From positions 558,001-622,000 of the forward strand of contig NZ_CP009920.1 of the NCBI RefSeq assembly GCF_000832985.1: 64,000 nucleotides of DNA, read 5' to 3'. The position numbers and the translations under genes were made by a program. The notes under the pieces are model-generated. The model made no database searches, was not told where the DNA came from, and saw only the letters and a program-made list of their open reading frames with translations. How positions within the stretch are numbered: position 1 is the stretch's first letter; each line of letters opens with the position of its first letter. The stretch is from Priestia megaterium NBRC 15308 = ATCC 14581. Its GTDB lineage: Bacteria > Bacillota > Bacilli > Bacillales > Bacillaceae_H. Positions 24,480-33,163 of this stretch are shown in pieces.

Positions 24480-24840
24480 CCTTCATTTATAAACTTCCAT
24501 AAACTCCTAGCTAACTTCAGCTTTAAGTCTTTCAAAAGTTATCCTCTTATTCAGCGCAGCCTCAATTCCCTCTCCTTGATGCTTGCGAATACGCTCTCTT
24601 TCTTTTAGGAGCACCTAAAACAGAATTTGTAGAATTAAATCCGCAATAAATGTTCCAGTACTAGCCTAGCCTTATTACTGAGCTGTATCCAACAATAGCA
24701 TATCCAAAACTGTAATGACTGCCTCACCCTCATCCTCTTTTTTGATGGCATTCTACTCTTACAGGCTTTCCCAAAACGCTCTAACGAATAGAGATATTGG
24801 CAGGTCTATTCAATCTCAATCCAGTTATCACACTGTAGTA
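24480..24840 (-). pseudogene. serine recombinase (resolvase) remnant
   Basis: Reading leftward across frame changes and stops, pieces of a resolvase/invertase-type serine recombinase appear in order: ITVLDMLLLDTAQ, GTFIADLILQIL, KERERIRKHQGEGIEAALNK, ERLKAEVS, EFMEVY. In intact members these follow each other as LDMPLLDTTQ, GTFIADLVLQILS, ERERIRKRQREGI and GRPKA. The N-terminal catalytic Ser region is lost or unrecognisable. It marks a past mobile element just upstream of the germination operon. The remainder of 24231-24996 shows nothing else. Confidence 0.6.
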
Positions 24841-24996
24841 ACTTTTATGTTGTGTTAGCTACTTTCCTTTGGAACAGGTTAATGAAGGAAGAATGAATGT
24901 ATAAAAAAGTAATATAAGGAAAAATTACTAGTGAATATTGGAAAAACCAATGTCCTCTTCAGTCGATGACATACAAAAGTGGAGGGTTATTAAAAT

Positions 24997-26640
24997 ATGA
25001 ACAGCGCCTGGAATCGCCTGATAAAAAAAGCCAGAAAACCAAAAAAAATGCCCCCTCAGTATGAAGAAACCACTTCGAATGATGAGGCTCTTCATTCATC
25101 TTTGGCTGAAAATCTAACAAAAGTAAAGAATTCGTTAGGCAACAGTGGAGATTTAGTGGTTCGAGATTTTAAAATGGGGAAGCCCTTTTTATGTAAAGTA
25201 GCTTCTATTTATATAAATGGATTAACGGATAAAGAAATTTTAGGAAACTCCATTATAGAAAGGCTAATGAATGATGTAGAGATGATTAAAGAGGAAGCCC
25301 CTTATGGACCAAGCGAATTAGGGATTTACATAAAAGAACATATATTAACTATTACGAATGTGGGAGAGATAACGAATTTCGATAAACTTTTTTTCCATCT
25401 TTTATCCGGCGAAACAATTGTCTTAGTTGATGGATGGAATCGTGGCTTTGCCTGTGCCGCGCAAGGAGGAGATCTTAGAGCCATTTCAGAACCCGTGGCA
25501 GAATCGTCCGTTCGAGGCCCTCGAGATAGCTTTACAGAGTCCCTTATCACTAATACAGCAATGATTCGCCGTCGTATTAAGAGCCCAAACCTCTGGTTAG
25601 AAACGAAGGAAATAGGAACAATCACGCAAACTGGCGTTGGGATGATGTACGTAAAAGGCATTGTCAACGATAAGCTTCTTACAGAAATTAAAGAAAGATT
25701 AGGTAAAATGGAAGTAGATGAAGTTCAAGGCTCGAATACAATTGAAGAATGGATTTCCGATGAAACTTGGACACCTTGGCCAACTGTTTTTATCACAGAA
25801 CGACCCGATGTGGTGGCAGGAAATCTATTAGAAGGAAGAGTCGTGATTTTTGTGAATGAAACACCTACGCCTCTTATTGTCCCTGCGACTTGGAATCAAT
25901 TTTTCCAGACGGCGGAGGATTATTATTTGCGTTGGACAATGGCTAGCTTTTTGCGCATATTGAGAATCATTTCTTTTTTAATTACTCTTCTTGGCCCATC
26001 TTTATTTATTGCGTTTCTTTCCTTCCATCCAGAATTAATTCCAACACCGTTGCTGATTAATTTGGCAGCCCAGCGTCAAAATATTCCATTTCCAATTATT
26101 ATAGAAGCGCTATTGATGGAATTTACCTTTGAAGTATTGCGAGAAGCTGGTGTTCGTATGCCGCGTCCCGTTGGTCAGGCTGTTTCCATCGTCGGGGCTC
26201 TTGTATTGGGGGAAGCAGCTGTTTCAGCTGGGATTGTTTCCAGCGCGATGGTTATTGTCGTGGCAGCTACGGCTATCGCAAGCTTTACCATTCCTCATTA
26301 TGCAATGACGGATGCTACTCGTTTACTTCGGTTCGGAATGATGATTTTAGCTAGTTTTTTTGGATTATATGGTATTGGATTAGGAGTAATCATGTTAGTA
26401 GCTCATACGTGCAGCTTGCGTTCCTTTGGTATTCCGTACTTAGCTCCTTTTGCCCCTGCCATTTTAGCTGATCAGAAAGATTCCATCTTCCGTTTTCCTT
26501 TACCTTTTATGTCTAAACGCCCCCGTTTAATTAGTCAGGTGAAAACGAAGCGAACAGACCCTAATCAAAATCGCGGGCCTTCACCAAGGAATGGACAGAT
26601 GAAAAATCAAGAATCAAAGAGGGATTCTGATGAGACATAG
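24997..26640 (+). CDS. GerA family germinant receptor A subunit
   Basis: The 547-residue product has a GerA/GerXA layout: a cytosolic N-terminal part (about 40-300), then the conserved PTPLIVPATWNQFFQ and YYLRWTMASFLRILR segment, about five membrane helices (320-450), and a basic polar tail. GerA-C-B complexes sit in the spore inner membrane and trigger germination on binding a small molecule. It starts an operon A-C-B-B and overlaps gerC by 11 bases. GTGGAGG lies 15 bases before ATG. A CATACAA box at 24970 could be a sigma-G -10, but its -35 is weak. Confidence 0.92.
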   Translation: MNSAWNRLIKKARKPKKMPPQYEETTSNDEALHSSLAENLTKVKNSLGNSGDLVVRDFKMGKPFLCKVASIYINGLTDKEILGNSIIERLMNDVEMIKEEAPYGPSELGIYIKEHILTITNVGEITNFDKLFFHLLSGETIVLVDGWNRGFACAAQGGDLRAISEPVAESSVRGPRDSFTESLITNTAMIRRRIKSPNLWLETKEIGTITQTGVGMMYVKGIVNDKLLTEIKERLGKMEVDEVQGSNTIEEWISDETWTPWPTVFITERPDVVAGNLLEGRVVIFVNETPTPLIVPATWNQFFQTAEDYYLRWTMASFLRILRIISFLITLLGPSLFIAFLSFHPELIPTPLLINLAAQRQNIPFPIIIEALLMEFTFEVLREAGVRMPRPVGQAVSIVGALVLGEAAVSAGIVSSAMVIVVAATAIASFTIPHYAMTDATRLLRFGMMILASFFGLYGIGLGVIMLVAHTCSLRSFGIPYLAPFAPAILADQKDSIFRFPLPFMSKRPRLISQVKTKRTDPNQNRGPSPRNGQMKNQESKRDSDET

Positions 26641-27838
26641 ATCATTGATACTTCTTTTGCTTTGCGTATTGTTAGTCTTCTTGTCAGGCTGCTGGGACAG
26701 AGAAGAACTACAGCAGCTAAGTATCGTTTCAGGAATGGCTATTGATAAAGGCAGCAACAAAGTAAAGAACAGATATAGAGTTACGGTTCAAATTATCAAT
26801 CCTTCGCAAGTAGCTGGTGGCCAACAAGGAGGAAAAGTTCAAGCTTCGCCTGTGACAACCTTTACTGAAACAGGAAGTACCCTTGCCGAGACCCTTCGAA
26901 AGATTTCAACAAAGTCACCTGGAGAGCTTTTCTTTCCTCACCTTCAAATTTTAGTAATCAGCGAGAAGGTAGCGAACCAAGGAATTGAAGATTTATTTGA
27001 TATGATCGAACGGGATAGCCAGTTTCGGGTCCTTTTTCCAGTTTTAATTGCAAGAGGACATATTACAGCGAAAGAAACGCTAGAAGTCACAACATCATTA
27101 GAAGCCATCCCTTCTGCAAAGATTGGAAATGCTTTAAAATCTTCTGAAGACGACTGGGGAACCTATAAAAGTACGCGTGCAGATCAAGTGATTCAGGGGT
27201 TAAAAGAAGGAAGCGTAGCAGTCACAGGTGTTAAGATTAATGGGGAGAAAAAGAGTGGAAATGCAACAACAAATACACAACAAGTTTCTCCAAGTGCAAA
27301 CATTGAAATTAAAGGGATTGCTCTTTTTAAAAATGGAAAGTTAAAAAAATGGTTGGATGGGCCTCCTGCACGAGGAGTGACATGGATTACGAACGAAATG
27401 AAACGAACCGTGATGAACCTTAATTGCGGAAAGAAAAAGGATGCCATTGCAATTGAAATTTCGCGTTCTAAATCGGCTACCCATGTAACATTCAAACATC
27501 AGAAACCAGCTATCTATATTACTGTTCACTCAGAAGGGACAGTCTTAGAAAATAATTGCTCTATAGATCTTGCCAAATCACAAGCTCTTGGCCAACTAGA
27601 TGAACAATTAGAAGAAGAGATTAAACAGGAAATACTATTGGCAGTAAAAAAAGCTCAAAAGCAAAAAAGTGATATCTTCAATTTTGGTGAAACGGTTAAT
27701 ATAGCAAATAAGCATGTGTGGAACAACATTAATAATTCATGGGAAAAAGACATTTTTCCAGAAACAGAAGTTCATGTGAATGTACAAGCTATTATTCGTC
27801 GGACAGGTATGACAACCAAGTCCTATATAAACAAATAG
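26630..27838 (+). CDS. Ger(x)C family lipoprotein, germinant receptor C subunit
   Basis: The 402-residue product has a lipoprotein signal: 20 residues, lipobox FLSGCWDREE with Cys21, and the family WDREEL opening. The body has three alpha/beta domains of the Ger(x)C family (for example IVSGMAIDKG, SPGELFFPHLQILVISE, LEAIPSAKIGNAL). It should be diacylglyceryl-anchored on the outer face of the spore inner membrane. ATG lies inside the gerA end (11-base overlap), and the next gene follows by 38 bases. Confidence 0.92.
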   Translation: MRHRSLILLLLCVLLVFLSGCWDREELQQLSIVSGMAIDKGSNKVKNRYRVTVQIINPSQVAGGQQGGKVQASPVTTFTETGSTLAETLRKISTKSPGELFFPHLQILVISEKVANQGIEDLFDMIERDSQFRVLFPVLIARGHITAKETLEVTTSLEAIPSAKIGNALKSSEDDWGTYKSTRADQVIQGLKEGSVAVTGVKINGEKKSGNATTNTQQVSPSANIEIKGIALFKNGKLKKWLDGPPARGVTWITNEMKRTVMNLNCGKKKDAIAIEISRSKSATHVTFKHQKPAIYITVHSEGTVLENNCSIDLAKSQALGQLDEQLEEEIKQEILLAVKKAQKQKSDIFNFGETVNIANKHVWNNINNSWEKDIFPETEVHVNVQAIIRRTGMTTKSYINK

Positions 27839-27876
27839 AATAATCATAAAGGGTAAAGGAAGGAGTTGAGAGACGA

Positions 27877-28968
27877 ATGGAAAAAGCAAAATTAAGTGTC
27901 ATTCAACTCTTTGCTCTCATGTTTATCTTCGAAATGGGAACGGCATTAGTGGTTAGTTACGGGACAAATGCCAGAAAAGATGCATGGCTTGCTATTCTCC
28001 TAGCCCTTTGTGGAGGAATCGTATTATTTTACATTTTTCACTTCTTATATCGCCAATATCCCAACTTGCTCTTCACTGGATATATAAGAGAACTATTTGG
28101 TAAATACTTGGGATGGATAGTTGGTTTATTATACTGTCTTCATTTTTTGTATATTTGCGGAAGAAATGTACGTGAATTAGGGGATTTATTGGTTTCATCT
28201 ACTCTGTCGGAAACTCCCTTACTAGCCATTAACCTTACACTTGTGCTTGTGATATGCTACGTCATTCATCTAGGGATAGAAGTAGTAGGGAGAACAGCAG
28301 AAGTATTTATGGTTGTCTTACTCTTACTTGGAGCGGCAGGGAATTTTTTTGTTCTTGTATCAGGAGATGTTGATTTTCACCAGATACGTCCCTTTCTTGA
28401 ACGCGGATGGAAGCCTATCTTTACCACGGCTTTTCCCCACCTTCTCATCTTCCCGTTCGGCGAAATGATTGCTTTTACAATGCTATTACCATACTTAAAC
28501 CGTCCTCAATTAGCAAAGCGAGCATGGTTGGCAGCTATGATTTCGAGCGGGATGATTCTAAGCTGGACCGTTTTGTTAAATACATCCGTTCTTGGTGTAG
28601 ATGTGATGCAAAGATCTGTATTCCCTACGTTGACAGCAGTTGGGAAAGTCAATCTATTCGATTTTATTGAAAGATTAGATGCAATTGTGGTATTCACTTT
28701 GTTGATTACCGTCTTTTTCAAAGCATCTATTTATCTATATGCCGCGGTTTTAGGAATAGCTGATTTATTTAAATTAAAAACGTACCGTCAAATTCTTCTC
28801 CCAATCGGAACTATTGTCATTTTTTTATCTCTCGCTATGGCTTCCAGTTTTTCAGAACAAGGAGAAGAAGGCTTCCTTAATCATTACCTTTCGCTTGCTC
28901 TTCTAATTGTTGTTCCTATGCTCATGCTAGTAGTTTCTGTTATCCGCAATCATTTTACAAGAAAATGA
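27877..28968 (+). CDS. GerB family germinant receptor permease (first copy)
   Basis: The 363-residue product has 10 membrane helices of the amino acid/polyamine/organocation (GerAB) type. The start MEKAKLSVIQLFALMFIFEM and the middle LDAIVVFTLLITVFFKAS are family signatures. The B subunit binds the germinant. A second, about three-quarters identical copy follows at 29079. Both copies keep the central PFGEM motif. This suggests that the operon offers two B subunits with different ligands for one A-C pair (inference; two B proteins are known from gerU/gerVB in B. megaterium). Confidence 0.9.
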   Translation: MEKAKLSVIQLFALMFIFEMGTALVVSYGTNARKDAWLAILLALCGGIVLFYIFHFLYRQYPNLLFTGYIRELFGKYLGWIVGLLYCLHFLYICGRNVRELGDLLVSSTLSETPLLAINLTLVLVICYVIHLGIEVVGRTAEVFMVVLLLLGAAGNFFVLVSGDVDFHQIRPFLERGWKPIFTTAFPHLLIFPFGEMIAFTMLLPYLNRPQLAKRAWLAAMISSGMILSWTVLLNTSVLGVDVMQRSVFPTLTAVGKVNLFDFIERLDAIVVFTLLITVFFKASIYLYAAVLGIADLFKLKTYRQILLPIGTIVIFLSLAMASSFSEQGEEGFLNHYLSLALLIVVPMLMLVVSVIRNHFTRK

Positions 28969-29078
28969 ACAAGCAATGGTTTTAAACTAATTTTATTACT
29001 AATCATTATGAAAACTTTTAGTAAATAATTAAAAAAGCCCGAAGGTCAAACATAATAAAGAAAGGAGACGCCTCAAAG

Positions 29079-30182
29079 ATGGAGAAAGCAAAAATAAGTG
29101 TTACACAACTCTTCGCCCTTATGTTTATCTTCGACTTGGGTACTTCTCTCATTGTCAGTTATGGAATTCCAGCTGGCAAAGATGCCTGGCTTGCTATCCT
29201 TCTGGGAATGGGAGGAGGCATACTCTTATTCTTTGTTTACTATATGTTATTTCGTCAATATCCGACCATTCCCCTTACTGGATATGTTAGAAAAATATTT
29301 GGTGAATTCTTTGGCTGGGTGCTTGGATTATTATACTGTTTGTTCTTCTTGTATATTGCAGCTAGAAATGTACGTGATTTCGGGGACTTATTGACTTCGT
29401 CTACTTTACCAGAAACCCCATTACTAGCAATTAATCTATCGCTTATTCTTGTTATGTGTTATGTCATTTATCTAGGGATAGAAGTAATAGGTAGAACAGC
29501 AGAAGTATTTATTGTCATCCTGCTATTATTTGGGCTAGGAGCTAATTTCTTTGTTCTTGTATCTGGAAATGTTAGTTTAAATCATATCCGCCCCTTTCTT
29601 GAACACGGGTGGAAACCCATTTTAACTACAGCGTTTCCTCCTGTTGTATCTTTTCCATTTGGTGAAATGCTCGTATTTACGATGCTGCTACCATATTTAA
29701 ATCGTCCTAAACTAATAAAAAAGGTGTGGTTATCTGCATTAATTTCAAGTGGGTTAATCCTAAGCTGGACAGCTGCTTTAAATATGTCGGTGCTAGGTTT
29801 GGATGTAATGCAAAGATCTACATTTCCTACCTTGGCTACGATTGGAAAAGTTAATCTATTTGATTTTATTGAAAGACTGGACGCAATTGTAGTTTTCACC
29901 CTGTTAATGACCGTTTTTTTCAAAGCATCTATTTTTATGTATGGAGCTATCCTTGGAATTACTGATTTATTTAAGGTGAAGAACCGTCAGCAAATCATTC
30001 TTCCCATGGGCTTTATTTTGATCTTTCTCTCCATGACAATATCTTCCAGTTTTTCAGAGCATTTAGAAGAAGGGTTTACTATTACATTAAAATATCTTCA
30101 TGTTCCTTTTTTGATTATTATTCCTTTGTTTATGCTGGTTGTCTCCCTCATTCGGAACTATGTGAAGAAAAAAACTAGTTAG
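29079..30182 (+). CDS. GerB family germinant receptor permease (second copy)
   Basis: The 367-residue product is close to the copy at 27877 in length and sequence (MEKAKISVTQLFALMFIFDL, LDAIVVFTLLMTVFFKAS). Differences cluster in loops and helices 1-3 and 6-8, the parts that bind ligand in this fold. The ribosome site is AAAGGAGACG. It sits 110 bases after copy one with no clear terminator between, so it is likely cotranscribed. Its stop overlaps the convergent two-TM gene by 8 bases. Confidence 0.9.
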   Translation: MEKAKISVTQLFALMFIFDLGTSLIVSYGIPAGKDAWLAILLGMGGGILLFFVYYMLFRQYPTIPLTGYVRKIFGEFFGWVLGLLYCLFFLYIAARNVRDFGDLLTSSTLPETPLLAINLSLILVMCYVIYLGIEVIGRTAEVFIVILLLFGLGANFFVLVSGNVSLNHIRPFLEHGWKPILTTAFPPVVSFPFGEMLVFTMLLPYLNRPKLIKKVWLSALISSGLILSWTAALNMSVLGLDVMQRSTFPTLATIGKVNLFDFIERLDAIVVFTLLMTVFFKASIFMYGAILGITDLFKVKNRQQIILPMGFILIFLSMTISSSFSEHLEEGFTITLKYLHVPFLIIIPLFMLVVSLIRNYVKKKTS

Positions 30183-30408
30183 AACGGTATCGTTTCTCTT
30201 TTTTTTTAATAATCATAAAAATTTGTTGACCAATGACAATAAGAAAAAGTGCAGCTAACATGATATATTCAGCATTACTCATTACCCAAAAAGGATTTAG
30301 AAGGTGCAGAAATGAATCATAAAAACTAAAACCTAATAGATAATCCATTAGCAAGAGGTTTAAAGTAGATAATAAAAAGACAATAATTATTGCTAGAAAA
30401 ATCTTCAT
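30175..30408 (-). CDS. two-TM protein next to ger operon (D-subunit-like candidate)
   Basis: The 77-residue product has two membrane helices (about 3-22 and 48-67), a short middle loop, and a Lys/Arg tail (MIIKKKEKRYRSN). AAAGGAGGG precedes ATG. It converges on the second gerB gene, and the stops overlap. Small two-TM proteins are coded beside many gerA-type operons and modulate germination in Bacillus (family knowledge). This one is on the opposite strand, so a role with this receptor is only inferred from position. Confidence 0.6.
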   Translation of the reverse strand: MKIFLAIIIVFLLSTLNLLLMDYLLGFSFYDSFLHLLNPFWVMSNAEYIMLAALFLIVIGQQIFMIIKKKEKRYRSN

Positions 30409-30874
30409 GTTCTTCCCTCCTTTAATTTAAAGTAAATATATTATTTGTCAAAAATAAGGTTTTTAATAATAAACCTTGTCGTTTGAAATTAAAAGAAAGG
30501 CGTAAGATAGTATAAAATATCTTGTGTAAATAAATAAGTACAAAAAAGAAGGACTTTTCTTAGATAATTAAGTAACTTCAACCATCCTAAAGAAAGAAGG
30601 TCTTCCTCTGAATGAGTTTATAACAGTTCTTGTTCAAGCTTTATTCCCTAACGAAGAGTAACTGCACCCTTCCTTGCTTCTGTATAGTCAGCGCTTTGCG
30701 ACAAGATCTCATATTGATTTTAATTAAGCTCGTACAGAACTAAAAATGATGGTTAAAACAAACTAAGGAATAATTTCTATAAGAGAAGAAAATTCATTTT
30801 ATATTTATATAAAATTATTGATCAGCTCTTAATTTTCGCTCCTCAATTTTTACGTTAGAACCACAACGAGTAGG
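30409..30874. other. gene-poor stretch
   Basis: It is AT-rich. The left part is the promoter side of the two-TM gene. I see no convincing frame, RNA or known repeat; a short in-frame stretch near 30613-30660 (LNEFITVLVQALFPNEE) is too short to name. Just right of it lies a perfect palindrome (30875-30922). Confidence 0.4.
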
Positions 30875-30922
30875 AAGATTCATAATATATACATCTTTAA
30901 AGATGTATATATTATGAATCTT
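30875..30922. repeat. 48-bp perfect palindrome
   Basis: Each 24-base arm (30875-30898 and 30899-30922) is the exact reverse complement of the other; the centre is TTTAAA with no loop. The sequence is AT-rich (TTCATAATATATACATC in the left arm). It lies 14 bases past the stop of the 41-aa gene. It might act as a terminator, but the T-runs are short (four). It could form a cruciform or be the scar of a fold-back duplication. Confidence 0.7.
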
Positions 30923-30935
30923 TTAAGGTAAAAGA

Positions 30936-31061
30936 CTATTTTATTTGCAATGATTTTAGTAAAGCAGCCTGTAATTCTATAAAAGAGAGCATCATATATA
31001 GATAAACAAATTCAACTATACAAGTAATGTTTTTTATAACCCGATTTATAAATATTTTCAT
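30936..31061 (-). CDS. small hydrophobic protein, 41 aa
   Basis: ATG at 31061 has a GAAGGAGAT site 7-8 bases upstream. The product MKIFINRVIKNITCIVEFVY ... QAALLKSLQIK has a hydrophobic, amphipathic middle (about 10-35) and a basic N-terminus; it is a membrane or membrane-active peptide. It is not recognised. It is followed by the 48-bp palindrome. Confidence 0.45.
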   Translation of the reverse strand: MKIFINRVIKNITCIVEFVYLYMMLSFIELQAALLKSLQIK

Positions 31062-31216
31062 ATCATTTATCTCCTTCATATATAATTCAGCCTTCTGGAA
31101 ATTGAAAAAAGTATAGCGAAGAAAGAATTTTAAACTATTTTAAGCAATGTAATAGTAATCATTAATCTTGATAAAATTATTTAATTAGGTTTGTAGAAAA
31201 TAAGTTCTTAGTTGAC

Positions 31217-31498
31217 CTATAATCGTTTTGTTTCTTGTATTAATACCTTTTTTCTTCTTTTATAAAGATCATCTCGAATTTCTCGTGTAAGAACTCCATC
31301 TTCTATTTTTTCTGCAATATCCATTAATCTCTCAATATCAGAAAAAGAATACCTGCGGGTACCAGAACAGGTACGTTCAGGAAAGATAAGTTTTTGAGTT
31401 TCATAATAACGAATTTGTCTCTCAGACAATCCGGTCATTTCAGTAACAGTTTTCATAGTCATTATTTTTTTCTCTCGATATAAATAATTATTCTTCAA
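31217..31498 (-). CDS. MerR family regulator, TnrA/GlnR-like but short
   Basis: The 93-residue product has a MerR winged helix close to the nitrogen regulators TnrA/GlnR: VTEMTGLSERQIRYYETQKL, IFPERTCSGTRRYSF, SDIERLMDIAEKIEDGV. TnrA is ~110 residues with a C-terminal tail that binds feedback-inhibited glutamine synthetase. Here the end is KKVLIQETKRL, and that tail is missing. DNA recognition could thus be TnrA-like while the input is lost or changed. It starts at TTG 31498 after AAAGGAGAGG. No TnrA box (TGTNANATTTTNTNACA) was seen upstream. Confidence 0.75.
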   Translation of the reverse strand: MKNNYLYREKKIMTMKTVTEMTGLSERQIRYYETQKLIFPERTCSGTRRYSFSDIERLMDIAEKIEDGVLTREIRDDLYKRRKKVLIQETKRL

Positions 31499-31823
31499 AT
31501 ATATCCTCTCCTTTATCTATTTGATTGGTTTTAAAATAATAAAGAATAAGTAAGTATGTATGTTATGAATAATAAATCTAATATAATATCTAAATTTTCA
31601 AATAATTATTCCTACAATAACAACAACTTATACAAATAATCTACAACTTGGTTATAATTCCTAACACGAATATTTAATTAGTAGAAATATATTAGATATA
31701 TATTTATTAGAGAATAGTCACAAGATTCCTGATCCTTAATGGATAATACTGAAAAATATTCTTAGTTTAACAATCTAAAGTTATATATGTTAACTAAGAG
31801 TGTATAGAAGATACATCCTAAAA
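31499..31823. other. very AT-rich spacer
   Basis: This stretch has long runs of A/T with no gene, RNA or repeat that I can support. It is the promoter side of the MerR gene. A weak terminator for the DUF3231 gene begins just to its right. Confidence 0.4.
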
Positions 31824-31825
31824 AC

Positions 31826-31859
31826 AAAAAAACTCCTGCTCCCTGAACAGTAGTCTTTT
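31826..31859 (-). terminator. terminator of DUF3231 gene
   Basis: ACTACTG/CAGGAGT (one mismatch) stem with a T-run on the minus strand, about 95 bases past the stop. Confidence 0.55.
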
Positions 31860-31952
31860 CTATTTACACGTAACCCTATATGGAATAATGATTTACATCA
31901 CCTTTAGTAGCATGCTCGGAGGATTAAACATTAATTTATTAAGAACGTTTTT

Positions 31953-32948
31953 CTAATCATCTAACCTTTTACGGTCGTCTGCTTGGGGAGGCTGTTCCAT
32001 CCACTGATTATCAATCATATCTTTCCCAATACGGCTATAAATCCACAAGCTATCCAAGGCCGCCTTTTCACAGTGTGCTGAAATATCAGCTCTCATACTT
32101 GCAATGAGAGCTGCGTTATAATAAGTAACTGCTACACCAAAAAAGAAACCCGTTTGAAGAAGCATAAGCCGATCTGAAAAAGGAGAAATATTGGAATTTG
32201 TAACCTCTGTTTCGCATGATTTAGGCAGATGAAGATTGTCTTTGGTTAATAAGGATGAAAACACATCAATGTGTTTGTTTTTTACTTGCAGGCTTTTTTC
32301 TAATAATGCTCGTACGTTTTGATTTTTTGAAACTTGTGAAAAGCCGAGGATCATCGCTTTGGCAATAAATGTTTTGTTTAAATTAAAATAAGCATGTCCA
32401 CTTTCAATTGTATTTATCGGTCTCTGTTTACCGAATACATCCGTTACATAGTTGTAGTGTTCAATCATTTCCACCTTGTTCGGTGTTATGTAAGTAGGTG
32501 GTTGCTGATAAAGTTGCTTTGAAACAAGAAGGTCCTTAGCTTTTTTATAAATCTCCATCGCATCAAGGTTGCATTGATAATAAAAATCTACAATGTCTGG
32601 GCGTAAGGAAGTCGCAAATGATAAACTCATTTCATTATGTCCGTGTGTGCTCATCATATAAAGGGATTTAAGACACAAAACATCCGTAAATAGAGGAGGA
32701 GCTTCTAAGTTTACGTCTTCTTCTGTAAATCCTTTAGGAATAGGAAACTTCTCTTTCTTAAATAATGCTTTTAAAGCATCTATGTGTTTAAATGAATAGT
32801 GAAGAGCCGTTTGAAAAAGGCTATGTATCTCAGGATCTTGAATCGTGTGAAGCATATATTTATTTACACATACAGATAAAGTTTCACGGATATAGTGTGT
32901 CCATAAATTTGCAATTTCAGGAGATGTTAATCGATTCTTTTTTTGCAA
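31953..32948 (-). CDS. DUF3231 family protein (two-domain)
   Basis: The start is taken at TTG 32948 (LQKKNRLTSPEIANLW), because CGGAGGAA lies 8 bases upstream and the family begins KKNRLTSxEI. The ~331-residue protein contains two similar four-helix halves (about 10-160 and 175-325) of the ferritin-like DUF3231 fold, with conserved His residues. The family is spore-former-specific and related to coat CotF-type bundles; its role is unknown. The ATG at ~32977 opens only a 19-codon frame that overlaps this start. Related genes lie at 35919 and as a fragment at 10620. Confidence 0.8.
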   Translation of the reverse strand: MQKKNRLTSPEIANLWTHYIRETLSVCVNKYMLHTIQDPEIHSLFQTALHYSFKHIDALKALFKKEKFPIPKGFTEEDVNLEAPPLFTDVLCLKSLYMMSTHGHNEMSLSFATSLRPDIVDFYYQCNLDAMEIYKKAKDLLVSKQLYQQPPTYITPNKVEMIEHYNYVTDVFGKQRPINTIESGHAYFNLNKTFIAKAMILGFSQVSKNQNVRALLEKSLQVKNKHIDVFSSLLTKDNLHLPKSCETEVTNSNISPFSDRLMLLQTGFFFGVAVTYYNAALIASMRADISAHCEKAALDSLWIYSRIGKDMIDNQWMEQPPQADDRKRLDD

Positions 32949-33041
32949 TTTTCCGTTCCTCCGTATCAACGCTCATTTTTACTTAGCTTCCCCTCCTTTT
33001 AAGCTTTCATACAAGTTAGCTTTCATACTAATATTTCCGCT

Positions 33042-33076
33042 AAAAAAGAAAAAGCTGCTCAAATGAGCAGCTTTTA
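33042..33076 (-). terminator. terminator of second YflT-like gene
   Basis: AAAGCTGCTC/GAGCAGCTTT stem with loop AAAT and T-rich flanks on both strands. Confidence 0.85.
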
Positions 33077-33163
33077 AAAAACACATACTTAATGAAAGAT
33101 GAGGAGTTGGGGTTCCTATGTTCTTAGTTTGCCCACAAACTCGAATTTTATTCTTCTTCCTAC

